NCBI GenBank assembly: GCA_009731375.1
Contig: BJOX01000118.1
Coordinates: 734,445-798,444 of the forward strand
Source of the DNA: Paulinella micropora
Taxonomy: Eukaryota; Cercozoa; Imbricatea; Euglyphida
DNA: 64,000 nucleotides
Direction: 5' to 3'
Shown here in pieces: positions 1-9,426 of the stretch (its first letter is position 1; each line of letters begins with the position of its first letter). The position numbers were made by a program, and so were the translations under genes. The notes under the pieces are model-generated. The model was given only the letters and a program-made list of their open reading frames with translations, was not told the DNA's origin and searched no databases.

Positions 1-339
1 GCAGCAGCAGCAGCGGCTACAACAACAACAACAACAACAACAACAAAAACAACAACAAAAACAACAACAAACGAACAAACAAACAAACAAACAAACAAAC
101 AAACAAACAACAGCAGTTGCAGCAGCAGCAACAACAACAACACTTGAAAGTAGTCTGTGTTGTCTGTGTTGCCTTCTTCTTCGGAGGCGTCCTCGTCGCC
201 CATACCGTACTCGCGCGCTGCCACACACAACAACAGTGTATTATGTATTATGTTTGCTTCTTGATAGATTGTGTACATATAGACCCATGAGGCGCAAATC
301 ATCTTCCTGCTCGTGATATTGGGTATAGATAGCTTATGC

Positions 340-392
<53 letters not shown>
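1..392. other. Host left flank, microsatellite-rich
   Basis: Host DNA before the viral element. It holds (CAA)n and (CAAA)n tracts at 18-150 and an (AT)n tract of about 50 bases that abuts the viral terminus at about 393. On the minus strand, 148-224 reads as an acidic peptide (GMGDEDASEEEG) followed by a possible GTGTTG donor. This could be the end of a host exon, but it is too short to be sure. Confidence 0.6.
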
Positions 393-398
<6 letters not shown>

Positions 399-798
399 GT
401 ATATACGGCTGTCTATCCGCAAAGTATAAAACAAGCCTTAAAAAAGTAAAAAACCATCATCAGACATATTAAAAAAAGTGTCCAACCCTTATAAAAACCG
501 ACGAATGTTTTCCATAAATCAACAAACTGAGCACACGAAGAGATATCTTAACGAAACAACGACAAAAAACACATTTTATTCCATAAAATGATATATATAC
601 TACGTATATAATGTTTTTTGTCGTTGTTTCGTTAAGATATCTCTTCGTGTGCTCAGTTTGTTGATTTATGGAAAACATTCGTCGGTTTTTATAAGGGTTG
701 GACACTTTTTTTAATATGTCTGATGATGGTTTTTTACTTTTTTAAGGCTTGTTTTATACTTTGCGGATAGACAGCCGTATATACATAAATGGTCATAG
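393..798. repeat. Outermost left copy of the viral terminal palindrome
   Basis: Near-perfect inverted repeat centred at about 591, with arms of about 180 bases around a 40-base asymmetric tip. It is the same sequence in the same orientation as 3736-4149. The first eight bases of the palindrome (CTATGACC) are missing at the host side, where the (AT)n tract begins, while the right side keeps GGTCATAG before the N gap. This may be the true left end of the integrated virus, or a second placement of the copy at 3736. Confidence 0.8.
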
Positions 799-1773
799 NN
801 NNNNNNNNNNNNNNNNNNNNNNNNNNNNNNNNNNNNNNNNNNNNNNNNNNNNNNNNNNNNNNNNNNNNNNNNNNNNNNNNNNNNNNNNNNNNNNNNNNNN
901 NNNNNNNNNNNNNNNNNNNNNNNNNNNNNNNNNNNNNNNNNNNNNNNNNNNNNNNNNNNNNNNNNNNNNNNNNNNNNNNNNNNNNNNNNNNNNNNNNNNN
1001 NNNNNNNNNNNNNNNNNNNNNNNNNNNNNNNNNNNNNNNNNNNNNNNNNNNNNNNNNNNNNNNNNNNNNNNNNNNNNNNNNNNNNNNNNNNNNNNNNNNN
1101 NNNNNNNNNNNNNNNNNNNNNNNNNNNNNNNNNNNNNNNNNNNNNNNNNNNNNNNNNNNNNNNNNNNNNNNNNNNNNNNNNNNNNNNNNNNNNNNNNNNN
1201 NNNNNNNNNNNNNNNNNNNNNNNNNNNNNNNNNNNNNNNNNNNNNNNNNNNNNNNNNNNNNNNNNNNNNNNNNNNNNNNNNNNNNNNNNNNNNNNNNNNN
1301 NNNNNNNNNNNNNNNNNNNNNNNNNNNNNNNNNNNNNNNNNNNNNNNNNNNNNNNNNNNNNNNNNNNNNNNNNNNNNNNNNNNNNNNNNNNNNNNNNNNN
1401 NNNNNNNNNNNNNNNNNNNNNNNNNNNNNNNNNNNNNNNNNNNNNNNNNNNNNNNNNNNNNNNNNNNNNNNNNNNNNNNNNNNNNNNNNNNNNNNNNNNN
1501 NNNNNNNNNNNNNNNNNNNNNNNNNNNNNNNNNNNNNNNNNNNNNNNNNNNNNNNNNNNNNNNNNNNNNNNNNNNNNNNNNNNNNNNNNNNNNNNNNNNN
1601 NNNNNNNNNNNNNNNNNNNNNNNNNNNNNNNNNNNNNNNNNNNNNNNNNNNNNNNNNNNNNNNNNNNNNNNNNNNNNNNNNNNNNNNNNNNNNNNNNNNN
1701 NNNNNNNNNNNNNNNNNNNNNNNNNNNNNNNNNNNNNNNNNNNNNNNNNNNNNNNNNNNNNNNNNNNNNNNNN
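799..1773. other. Assembly gap (975 N)
   Basis: Run of N between the outermost palindrome and the inverted copy of the viral left end. Nothing can be read here. If the inverted copy is real, the missing sequence would have to connect truncated primase codons to a viral terminus. Confidence 1.
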
Positions 1774-2249
1774 AAGCAGAGGTCAGTGTAATTTTTTTCA
1801 ATAATGGTTTCAACGAATTTCCAAAATTCTTTTTGTGTGTCGCAGTTGGCAAATACGAAGCCGTTGTCATATGAAAAGTGGCACGACATCTTATCACCCT
1901 TGCAAGCATCCAAGTATTTGGCCTTTTTCGGGTTGTATTTCATACCAAGTAGTTGAAATACATTTTCCATTAAATCGTTCCATCGTTCATACATCTTCTC
2001 TCGCGAGATACTCAAGTTATCGCCGTCCAAATCGGCAAACATTCGCTGTGGCTTACCATCCATCAACACTTCGTAAAATTGTTTTTGTTCTTCGGGAGTT
2101 TTTTCAATCAATTCAATGAAGTTTTCTTGGTTTGGTAAAGTAGTAAATTGTTTGTTGCCCCATTTGATAAGGATTTCTGCCGTTTTGCCCTCTAGTGCTT
2201 CTTCCTGTTTCCAGTGCCAGTTGCCATTGTCCAACATAGGGGCGGTCAT
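1774..2249 (-). pseudogene. Truncated PrimPol copy in the inverted duplicate
   Basis: Encodes the first 158 residues of the primase-helicase at 5636 and then runs into the N gap. It includes the FADLDGD catalytic motif and the SCHFS motif, but lacks the third primase motif, the zinc domain and the helicase. As assembled it could not make a working primase. Confidence 0.85.
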
Positions 2250-2358
2250 TGTATATCAGTGGTCAGATTTTTTTATAGAAAAATAATTAAATTGTTCTAT
2301 ATATCTATACCCATATATTATCTTATCCTTAGATGAAATTAAAATATTCTATATATAC

Positions 2359-2904
2359 CTACCGCAACCAAAAGGGAGTTTTGTTTCGCATTTTATTGTA
2401 GCAGTCGCATGGTTCATATCCTCTGTAAGCATTACAAAAAGGGCATTGGTAAAAGGCCTTTCGCATACATGTCATGTGGTAGTATTTGTCCTTGTTCGGG
2501 TATCGTGCTATTATATTTTTTGAAATCGCCCTTTTACTTTCGCAGTGGCTACAAAATTTAACATCGGGGTCGTTAAGTCTAACTAGCAACGACAACTCTT
2601 TATTCATTTCGCGGTTTTTAAACCTCTTGACACAATGTGATCCAATAATCATCTCAGCACCACTTGTTCTGTGCTTGATTATGAAGTTCTTTGTAATTAT
2701 GTGCCCACAACAACAATAACTTTCCGTGTCATCTTCTAGCATATGTGCCACCTGCCAGTCTTTAGTTTCCCATCGGCCGTCGGGAGCAACAAAACGGACA
2801 GCATTGATTAAATTTAAAAAATAATTTCCCTCCGTGTAATCAATGTGCAATTGTAAATCTTCGTGTGCCCAGTATGGGCGTGTCATCAGCAGTCTAGTGT
2901 CCAT
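2359..2904 (-). CDS. Second copy of viral zinc protein
   Basis: Identical to the 181-residue protein at 4981-5526, carried in the inverted duplicate. See that entry for motifs. If the duplication is an assembly artefact, this gene does not exist separately. Confidence 0.5.
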   Translation of the reverse strand: MDTRLLMTRPYWAHEDLQLHIDYTEGNYFLNLINAVRFVAPDGRWETKDWQVAHMLEDDTESYCCCGHIITKNFIIKHRTSGAEMIIGSHCVKRFKNREMNKELSLLVRLNDPDVKFCSHCESKRAISKNIIARYPNKDKYYHMTCMRKAFYQCPFCNAYRGYEPCDCYNKMRNKTPFWLR

Positions 2905-2941
2905 GGTATATTATGGTGGATATATTTATATATAAAATAAT

Positions 2942-3172
2942 TTATATATTTGTTGTCAGACTATCCCGCAATCGCCTCAAACTTATCAATTCTTCCTTTT
3001 GTTTTTCGTATCGCTCCTTCCGCTGTGCCTTAATTTTTTCCTTATTTTTGTAGTAGTAGGCCTTGGCATTTGCTCGGTTCTTATCGGGGTGTGCCTTCAA
3101 GTAAGCACTTGCCCTTTCCCTCCTTATTAATACCCGTTCGTCGGGTGTGTTGTATTTCTTTTGTCTCGGCAT
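2942..3172 (-). CDS. Second copy of small basic protein
   Basis: Identical to the 76-residue protein at 4713-4943, carried in the inverted duplicate. Its separate existence depends on whether the duplication is real. Confidence 0.45.
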   Translation of the reverse strand: MPRQKKYNTPDERVLIRRERASAYLKAHPDKNRANAKAYYYKNKEKIKAQRKERYEKQKEELISLRRLRDSLTTNI

Positions 3173-3735
3173 TACGTGTCCTTATATATATAATTATATT
3201 GTTTTAATTATTTAAATCAAAATTGTTTAATCATTAGTTTTCCACTGGATTTCCATCACCACAGGTCGGCTAAAGGTTGGACACCTGCGAGAGAGAGCAG
3301 AAGGAGATTTATTAAAATTCATCTTCCTGCCCACTGGCCAACCTTTGGCTCCATTTTCCCAAAACTTTTCCCTGTCCCCCTCCTATAAAGGGGGGGGGAG
3401 ACTTTTTTTTTTTTTTCTTATAAAAGGTTGGACAGGTTGGACAGATAAAAAAAAGATTAATAGTAAGAGTAATAATGTATAAAATCCTTAAAAAAAGATA
3501 ACAAAAAGTGTCCAACCTTCAAAAAACAGGGTCGGACACGGCCAACCCTTAGGTTGGCCACTATGTAGGAAGCGGTATTTAATAAAAATTCTCTCTCCCG
3601 TGCTCATACATACAGAACACACAGGACTGCTTTTTTGTGCCCAACGAGCACTACATAAACACTAGATTTTTCACTCTCACATTATCCCCCCAACCCCCCC
3701 GTTTCAACTTCGTTGAAACCGCCCCCCCTTCCCCC

Positions 3736-4149
3736 CTATGACCATTTATGTATATACGGCTGTCTATCCGCAAAGTATAAAACAAGCCTTAAAAAAGTAA
3801 AAAACCATCATCAGACATATTAAAAAAAGTGTCCAACCCTTATAAAAACCGACGAATGTTTTCCATAAATCAACAAACTGAGCACACGAAGAGATATCTT
3901 AACGAAACAACGACAAAAAACACATTTTATTCCATAAAATGATATATATACTACGTATATAATGTTTTTTGTCGTTGTTTCGTTAAGATATCTCTTCGTG
4001 TGCTCAGTTTGTTGATTTATGGAAAACATTCGTCGGTTTTTATAAGGGTTGGACACTTTTTTTAATATGTCTGATGATGGTTTTTTACTTTTTTAAGGCT
4101 TGTTTTATACTTTGCGGATAGACAGCCGTATATACATAAATGGTCATAG
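3736..4149. repeat. Left terminal palindrome with T-shaped tip
   Basis: Arms 3736-3922 and 3963-4149 are perfect reverse complements (187 bases each). The 40-base spacer is not self-complementary as a whole but holds two small hairpins: CATTTTAT-TCC-ATAAAATG and TATATAC-TAC-GTATATA. Folded, this gives a long stem with two short side arms, like the T-shaped inverted terminal repeats of parvoviruses. The right-end palindrome carries the spacer in the opposite orientation, as expected for inverted termini. Confidence 0.9.
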
Positions 4150-4199
4150 GGGGGAAGGGGGGGCGGTTTCAACGAAGTTGAAACGGGGGGGTTGGGGGG
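4149..4199 (+). promoter_or_regulatory. G-run block around a hairpin, quadruplex-prone
   Basis: Layout is G6-AA-G7-C, then hairpin GTTTCAAC-GAA-GTTGAAAC (4166-4184), then G7-TT-G6. Four long G runs could form a G-quadruplex with the hairpin as its central loop. It sits immediately inside the terminal palindrome and is kept, on the C-rich strand, at the right end (27722-27771). Confidence 0.6.
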
Positions 4200-4712
4200 A
4201 TAATGTGAGAGTGAAAAATCTAGTGTTTATGTAGTGCTCGTTGGGCACAAAAAAGCAGTCCTGTGTGTTCTGTATGTATGAGCACGGGAGAGAGAATTTT
4301 TATTAAATACCGCTTCCTACATAGTGGCCAACCTAAGGGTTGGCCGTGTCCGACCCTGTTTTTTGAAGGTTGGACACTTTTTGTTATCTTTTTTTAAGGA
4401 TTTTATACATTATTACTCTTACTATTAATCTTTTTTTTATCTGTCCAACCTGTCCAACCTTTTATAAGAAAAAAAAAAAAAAGTCTCCCCCCCCCTTTAT
4501 AGGAGGGGGACAGGGAAAAGTTTTGGGAAAATGGAGCCAAAGGTTGGCCAGTGGGCAGGAAGATGAATTTTAATAAATCTCCTTCTGCTCTCTCTCGCAG
4601 GTGTCCAACCTTTAGCCGACCTGTGGTGATGGAAATCCAGTGGAAAACTAATGATTAAACAATTTTGATTTAAATAATTAAAACAATATAATTATATATA
4701 TAAGGACACGTA

Positions 4713-4943
4713 ATGCCGAGACAAAAGAAATACAACACACCCGACGAACGGGTATTAATAAGGAGGGAAAGGGCAAGTGCTTACTTGAAGGCACACCCCG
4801 ATAAGAACCGAGCAAATGCCAAGGCCTACTACTACAAAAATAAGGAAAAAATTAAGGCACAGCGGAAGGAGCGATACGAAAAACAAAAGGAAGAATTGAT
4901 AAGTTTGAGGCGATTGCGGGATAGTCTGACAACAAATATATAA
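4713..4943 (+). CDS. Small basic protein, unknown function
   Basis: 76 residues, about a third Lys or Arg, predicted largely helical. The middle (YYYKNKEKIKAQRKERYEKQ) resembles the charged repeats that follow the nuclease domain of the GIY-YIG proteins at 13756 and 21038, so it may be a detached DNA-binding tail of that kind. It is the first gene inside the left repeat, with a TATATATA tract about 10-15 bases before its ATG. Not recognised as a named family. Confidence 0.7.
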   Translation: MPRQKKYNTPDERVLIRRERASAYLKAHPDKNRANAKAYYYKNKEKIKAQRKERYEKQKEELISLRRLRDSLTTNI

Positions 4944-4980
4944 ATTATTTTATATATAAATATATCCACCATAATATACC

Positions 4981-5526
4981 ATGGACACTAGACTGCTGAT
5001 GACACGCCCATACTGGGCACACGAAGATTTACAATTGCACATTGATTACACGGAGGGAAATTATTTTTTAAATTTAATCAATGCTGTCCGTTTTGTTGCT
5101 CCCGACGGCCGATGGGAAACTAAAGACTGGCAGGTGGCACATATGCTAGAAGATGACACGGAAAGTTATTGTTGTTGTGGGCACATAATTACAAAGAACT
5201 TCATAATCAAGCACAGAACAAGTGGTGCTGAGATGATTATTGGATCACATTGTGTCAAGAGGTTTAAAAACCGCGAAATGAATAAAGAGTTGTCGTTGCT
5301 AGTTAGACTTAACGACCCCGATGTTAAATTTTGTAGCCACTGCGAAAGTAAAAGGGCGATTTCAAAAAATATAATAGCACGATACCCGAACAAGGACAAA
5401 TACTACCACATGACATGTATGCGAAAGGCCTTTTACCAATGCCCTTTTTGTAATGCTTACAGAGGATATGAACCATGCGACTGCTACAATAAAATGCGAA
5501 ACAAAACTCCCTTTTGGTTGCGGTAG
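4981..5526 (+). CDS. Zinc-binding viral protein (CCCGH / GSHC)
   Basis: 181 residues. Central CCCGHIITKNFIIKHRTSG followed by IGSHCVKRF forms a Cys-rich motif of the pattern CxCG...N..TG...GSxC, which recurs in proteins of large and mid-size DNA viruses. A second set follows: FCSHCESK, HMTCMRK, CPFCNAY and CDCY, giving two or three likely zinc sites. It probably binds nucleic acid, but the role is unknown. It sits between the small basic protein and the primase-helicase, suggesting an early or replication function. AT-rich leader with TATATAAATATAT upstream. Confidence 0.8.
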   Translation: MDTRLLMTRPYWAHEDLQLHIDYTEGNYFLNLINAVRFVAPDGRWETKDWQVAHMLEDDTESYCCCGHIITKNFIIKHRTSGAEMIIGSHCVKRFKNREMNKELSLLVRLNDPDVKFCSHCESKRAISKNIIARYPNKDKYYHMTCMRKAFYQCPFCNAYRGYEPCDCYNKMRNKTPFWLR

Positions 5527-5635
5527 GTATATATAGAATATTTTAATTTCATCTAAGGATAAGATAATATATGGGTATAGATATATAGAACAATTTAATT
5601 ATTTTTCTATAAAAAAATCTGACCACTGATATACA

Positions 5636-8080
5636 ATGACCGCCCCTATGTTGGACAATGGCAACTGGCACTGGAAACAGGAAGAAGCACTAGAGGGCAA
5701 AACGGCAGAAATCCTTATCAAATGGGGCAACAAACAATTTACTACTTTACCAAACCAAGAAAACTTCATTGAATTGATTGAAAAAACTCCCGAAGAACAA
5801 AAACAATTTTACGAAGTGTTGATGGATGGTAAGCCACAGCGAATGTTTGCCGATTTGGACGGCGATAACTTGAGTATCTCGCGAGAGAAGATGTATGAAC
5901 GATGGAACGATTTAATGGAAAATGTATTTCAACTACTTGGTATGAAATACAACCCGAAAAAGGCCAAATACTTGGATGCTTGCAAGGGTGATAAGATGTC
6001 GTGCCACTTTTCATATGACAACGGCTTCGTATTTGCCAACTGCGACACACAAAAAGAATTTTGGAAATTCGTTGAAACCATTATTGAAAAAAATTACACT
6101 GACCTCTGCTTTACCTTTGAACGACAGGATAAAAAAATTGAACTGCGAACCATTCTGGATATCTCCGTGTATAACAAGAACCGAGCATTTCGCACTATTT
6201 ACTCTCATAAAGACGGGAGCAATCGTGTGTTGCTTCCATACTCTTATACACCAAAAAGCAATACATTGAAACTATTGCAAGATGTGGATATTGATGATTA
6301 CTTAATCATGCGACCCGACGAAACCTCATATTATAGTGTTAAACTGCCCGAATATACTTCTCTGCGACGATACCAGCACATAACTATTGCCGAAGTTGAA
6401 CAAATCATACTCAGCAAAGTGGCTAATGTGGAGATAAAAGAGCAAAAGCAACGAATGTTTGTTTTAAAAACGAAAGGAGTGAGAAAATGTATCATAAATG
6501 GCGAGGAGAACCAAAGCGACAACTGCTATGTTGTGTGGAAACGAGACGGGCTTTATTTCTACTGCCATGATACGGGTTGTGAAGGTAAAGGTGTGCGAAT
6601 TCATGAATTTACTCCCGCAATTGCTCACGATATCAACACTATTGATGACTTACGGCGACTTGGCAGTGAGTGTAAGACGATTGAAAAATTCAAAGATTTT
6701 CTAGAAACCGCTTTGGCATGGATGAACAAATCATATTGTTTTGCTAACTTGGCAAAGCCAACCATAATTGAAGAATACATTGATGCTAGGGATAAAATGG
6801 TGTTTCGTTATAAAACAGAGACTGCAATGGAGGCCTTCTTCAAAAACAAAAGAATAAGGACTAATCTTTCAAAGGAGGACTGGATGGCACTAGGCAAAAA
6901 CCCCGCCACATTGAATGTTGTTGATTTATACAAAATGTGGAATACTCACCCGAAACGACGAGAGGTAAATGATATTATCTTTGACCCCAAGGCATACTTT
7001 GATGACAATAAAAAAGGGTTTTACAACTTATTCAAAGGATTTGCCGTCCCCACCGACACATTGCACAATGTAAAATCATTTACTCCAGAAGAATAGAAAA
7101 ACGAGCCATTCTTTCAGCATATTCTAAATAGATGGTGTGGTGGAGACCAAAATGTCTATAAAAAGGTTTTAGATATGTTTGCACACGTTTATCAAAAGCC
7201 GTGGGAGAAATTACATTTATCTTTGGTGCTAACCAGCACAGAACGAGCAGGTAAGGGTATTATCCTTGAAATATTCAAAGACATTATTGGTGGCGAATAT
7301 TACTTTCAGCCCTCCGATGTGAAAGAAGTATTGGGAGACTTCAATGCACAACTAGCACGGGCTATAGTCGTATATATGGACGAAATGGTGTGGGGTGGTG
7401 ATAAGGAACGAGCGGGCACTATTAAGAAAATGGTATCCGAAAATACACTCACTCTCAAACAAAAATATTTACCAAATCTCACATTAGAAAATATCTTCTT
7501 CTTGGTGCTTGCTTCTAACGAAGAATGGGTTGTCCCCGCAGGAACGACGGAGCAACGATGGCTGGTATTGGAAGTATCGGACGAATTGGCACTAATGAAA
7601 GAAAACGAAAAAAGAAAAGCAATTACGGATATCCGTGCAATTGACCGACAGCGACTGGCGAAGTTTCTTGCCGAACGAGACCTTAGCACTTTTAACGATC
7701 GCGAGACGATATTAACGGGCGGACTACGACAACAAAAAGTAAAAACATTATCTAAAATACGGAAGTGGTGGTTAGATTGTTTAAACGATGGCCATATTTC
7801 AAGCGGAATGCCAGAAATACAATTTGGAGATGAAGTTTCAAAAGAAGTAATGTATGAAGTATATAAATCAAATATTAATGACCCTCATACTTCGCAGACA
7901 AGTTTCTGGATGCAAATGAAAAAACTGGTTCCCGATGCAAGGGAAACAAAGAAAACCATAGGCGGAAGGAGACCAAGATTTATACAATTACCCTCTCTGG
8001 AAGAATGCCAGAACACATGGCGAACTATTTATGGCGACCACGAATGGCGATTTAGCACACAGGACGACGATGATGAATAA
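5636..8080 (+). pseudogene. PrimPol-SF3 helicase (D5-like), split by an in-frame TAG
   Basis: Replication protein. The N-terminal archaeo-eukaryotic primase domain shows FADLDGD (D73, D75), SCHF (H124) and LDISVYNKNRAFR with IYSHK (about 175-192). A zinc module follows with C285, C297, C310, H311 and C315. The C-terminal part (from about 7175) is a DUF5906/D5-type SF3 helicase: Walker A-like RAGKG, Walker B VVYMDEM, and FFLVLASN as the sensor. A single TAG at 7094-7096 interrupts the frame. Codons on both sides stay in the same frame, and the bases between (NEPFFQHILNRW, YKKVLDMF) still read as family sequence, so this is one gene with a nonsense codon rather than two genes. Read through it would be about 814 residues. 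TAG is a true stop elsewhere in the element. Confidence 0.9.
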
Positions 8081-8123
8081 ACAATAATAAAAAAACAGAT
8101 TTTTTTTGTCATACTTATATAGT

Positions 8124-8756
8124 ATGGCTTCACGAAAAACGAAGCAACAATTGCTTGATGAAATAGCGACATGAAGTTTTGATGGAATGGACATACCTCC
8201 TACCATCAAAAGCACGAAGCAGGAGATATTGACATATTACGAAAAATACAAAAACATATCAGCTCCCGACCAACCCCCGCGAGACGATAATGTTGAAGTT
8301 TCAGTGCCTCCCGTTGATACATTGAAGAATGTCGTTTTGGATGAAACAGAAGTATTTACGCCTTTTAAAGAAAGCGATATGAAGGAAACGGGCATCACGG
8401 AAATCAAGGCCAATGTGGGTGAGGAAATAGAAGCAAAGGAAGTGAAGAAAATGCCAATCAAGGCAAAGCGGAATCCGCCCGAAGATGGGTATAGTTGCTA
8501 TGAAATAATAACGGCACATCTGAAAGTATCAAAAGACCCGTTTGACTTCTTGTATATGAAAGTGGAAGACCGCACCACAATGCAGGAGGATATGAAGAAA
8601 TGGCACGCGAGTAGATATGCTCATATACCACTTGAGCAACGCCCCACTCTTAAATATGGCAAGTTAGATTACAAGACATTTTTCCGCGATGTCTTATCTC
8701 AACACGAGGGCAAACTCACGACACTGAAGGATATGTATGACAGGTTTCATATGTAA
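8124..8756 (+). pseudogene. Unknown viral protein with early in-frame TGA
   Basis: An ORF starts at 8187 (189 residues), but the same frame extends upstream to an ATG at 8124 placed just after TTATATAGT, the leader type used by other genes here. Only one TGA (8172-8174) separates them. The upstream codons read MASRKTKQQLLDEIAT, and the pattern KQQLL...TKQEILTYY looks like one helical domain. The middle is acidic, and the C-terminal ~90 residues (from PPEDGYSCYEIITAH) look folded. Function unknown. Either the ATG at 8187 is used or this gene also carries a nonsense mutation. Confidence 0.65.
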
Positions 8757-9385
8757 GCAGCGGTCAGTGCTATATCCTTTGTGACATCTATTTGGTAGAA
8801 TGTCGGCCGAAATACAGCTGGTCTGTCATCATTACTTTGTTTATATTTAATGTCTACGGTAATCGGCGCATCGTTCACATATGCTCCAGTGTATAAATTC
8901 CACTCATAATTGACTATCCTTGCTATTTTGCTCAGCGAAGGATTTGTCGGATCGGGCACCGTCATATACCACCCCATCTTGATTTCACTTGAGGCACTTT
9001 TTTGAATTTTCCATATACAATTAAAAGCACCCGTTAGGAAACTATTCGGATATGCATTTACCTCTGTAAATAATTGGTCGTGTGTGTTCGTCCCATCTGT
9101 AAAAAGAAATTGAAATTGAAACAAACCATTGCCTATTCCGTTGTCTAACTCCATAGCACCAGAAAGTGAAACGGTGATGGTTTCTCCTGTGCTCAGTGAA
9201 GATATGGTTTTGCTACCTATGCCCGATATATCTACATTGCTGAGAAATGTGCCAGAGACAAAAGTCTTGAGAAGAGTAGCAGTGTATGCGTTTTTGATTA
9301 CTCTCGTCAATGTGGGCGTGGCGGTGACCGCAATTGTCTTTGTGTCAATAGACTGCTGTTCTTGTGATCGACCAAATATATTCAT
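8747..9385 (-). CDS. Putative virion surface protein, MNxFGxS family
   Basis: 212 residues, rich in Ser, Thr, Gly and beta-prone residues, with no membrane segment. It starts MNIFGRSQEQQ, and the minus-strand protein at 22836-24068 starts MNLFGQSTST. The shared N-terminal tag on otherwise different beta-rich proteins suggests two exchangeable heads with a common virion-anchoring peptide. It shares an AT-rich divergent promoter region (9386-9426) with the S74 fibre gene, and its 3' end overlaps the preceding gene by 10 bases. Function inferred only. Confidence 0.7.
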   Translation of the reverse strand: MNIFGRSQEQQSIDTKTIAVTATPTLTRVIKNAYTATLLKTFVSGTFLSNVDISGIGSKTISSLSTGETITVSLSGAMELDNGIGNGLFQFQFLFTDGTNTHDQLFTEVNAYPNSFLTGAFNCIWKIQKSASSEIKMGWYMTVPDPTNPSLSKIARIVNYEWNLYTGAYVNDAPITVDIKYKQSNDDRPAVFRPTFYQIDVTKDIALTAAYI

Positions 9386-9426
9386 TTTTTTAAGATTATA
9401 TATATATTATTATAAAATATTAGAAT

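Larger units (their letters stand above)
1774..3922 (-). repeat. Inverted duplicate of the viral left end
   Basis: Reverse complement of 3963-6111 with no difference that I could find. Positions that differ between the left and right viral terminal repeats (for example CCAGTGGAAAAC) are the same in both left copies. The arm carries a truncated primase gene (1774-2249), the zinc protein (2359-2904) and the small basic protein (2942-3172), all on the minus strand. Perfect identity suggests a very recent event or a fold-back assembly artefact at the palindrome. Confidence 0.9.
3736..4671 (+). repeat. Left terminal inverted repeat
   Basis: About 936 bases, matched in reverse complement by 27249-28185 with only a handful of substitutions, including one cluster near the inner end (CCAGTGG against CATTAAG). 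From outside in it holds the giant palindrome, a G-run/hairpin block (4149-4199), several GGTTGGACA or GGTTGGCCA motifs and a poly(A) tract. The short reading frames inside it mirror the repeat structure and are not counted as genes. Confidence 0.92.

Noticed and set aside
469-705. 78-residue ORF in the terminal palindrome (also at 3820-4056 and 27865-28101)
   Set aside because: It reads through both arms of the palindrome, and its presence follows from the inverted repeat. Low-complexity, no leader of the usual type.
4370-4573. 67-residue ORF in the terminal repeat (also 3312-3515 and 27354-27551)
   Set aside because: Includes poly-Lys from a poly(A) tract and differs at its C-terminus between repeats by frame. 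Likely non-coding terminal repeat DNA.
5636-8080. Reassigned stop codons in the virus or host
   Set aside because: TAG ends the major capsid and importin genes, TAA and TGA end others. Only single isolated in-frame stops are seen, so nonsense mutation or readthrough is simpler.
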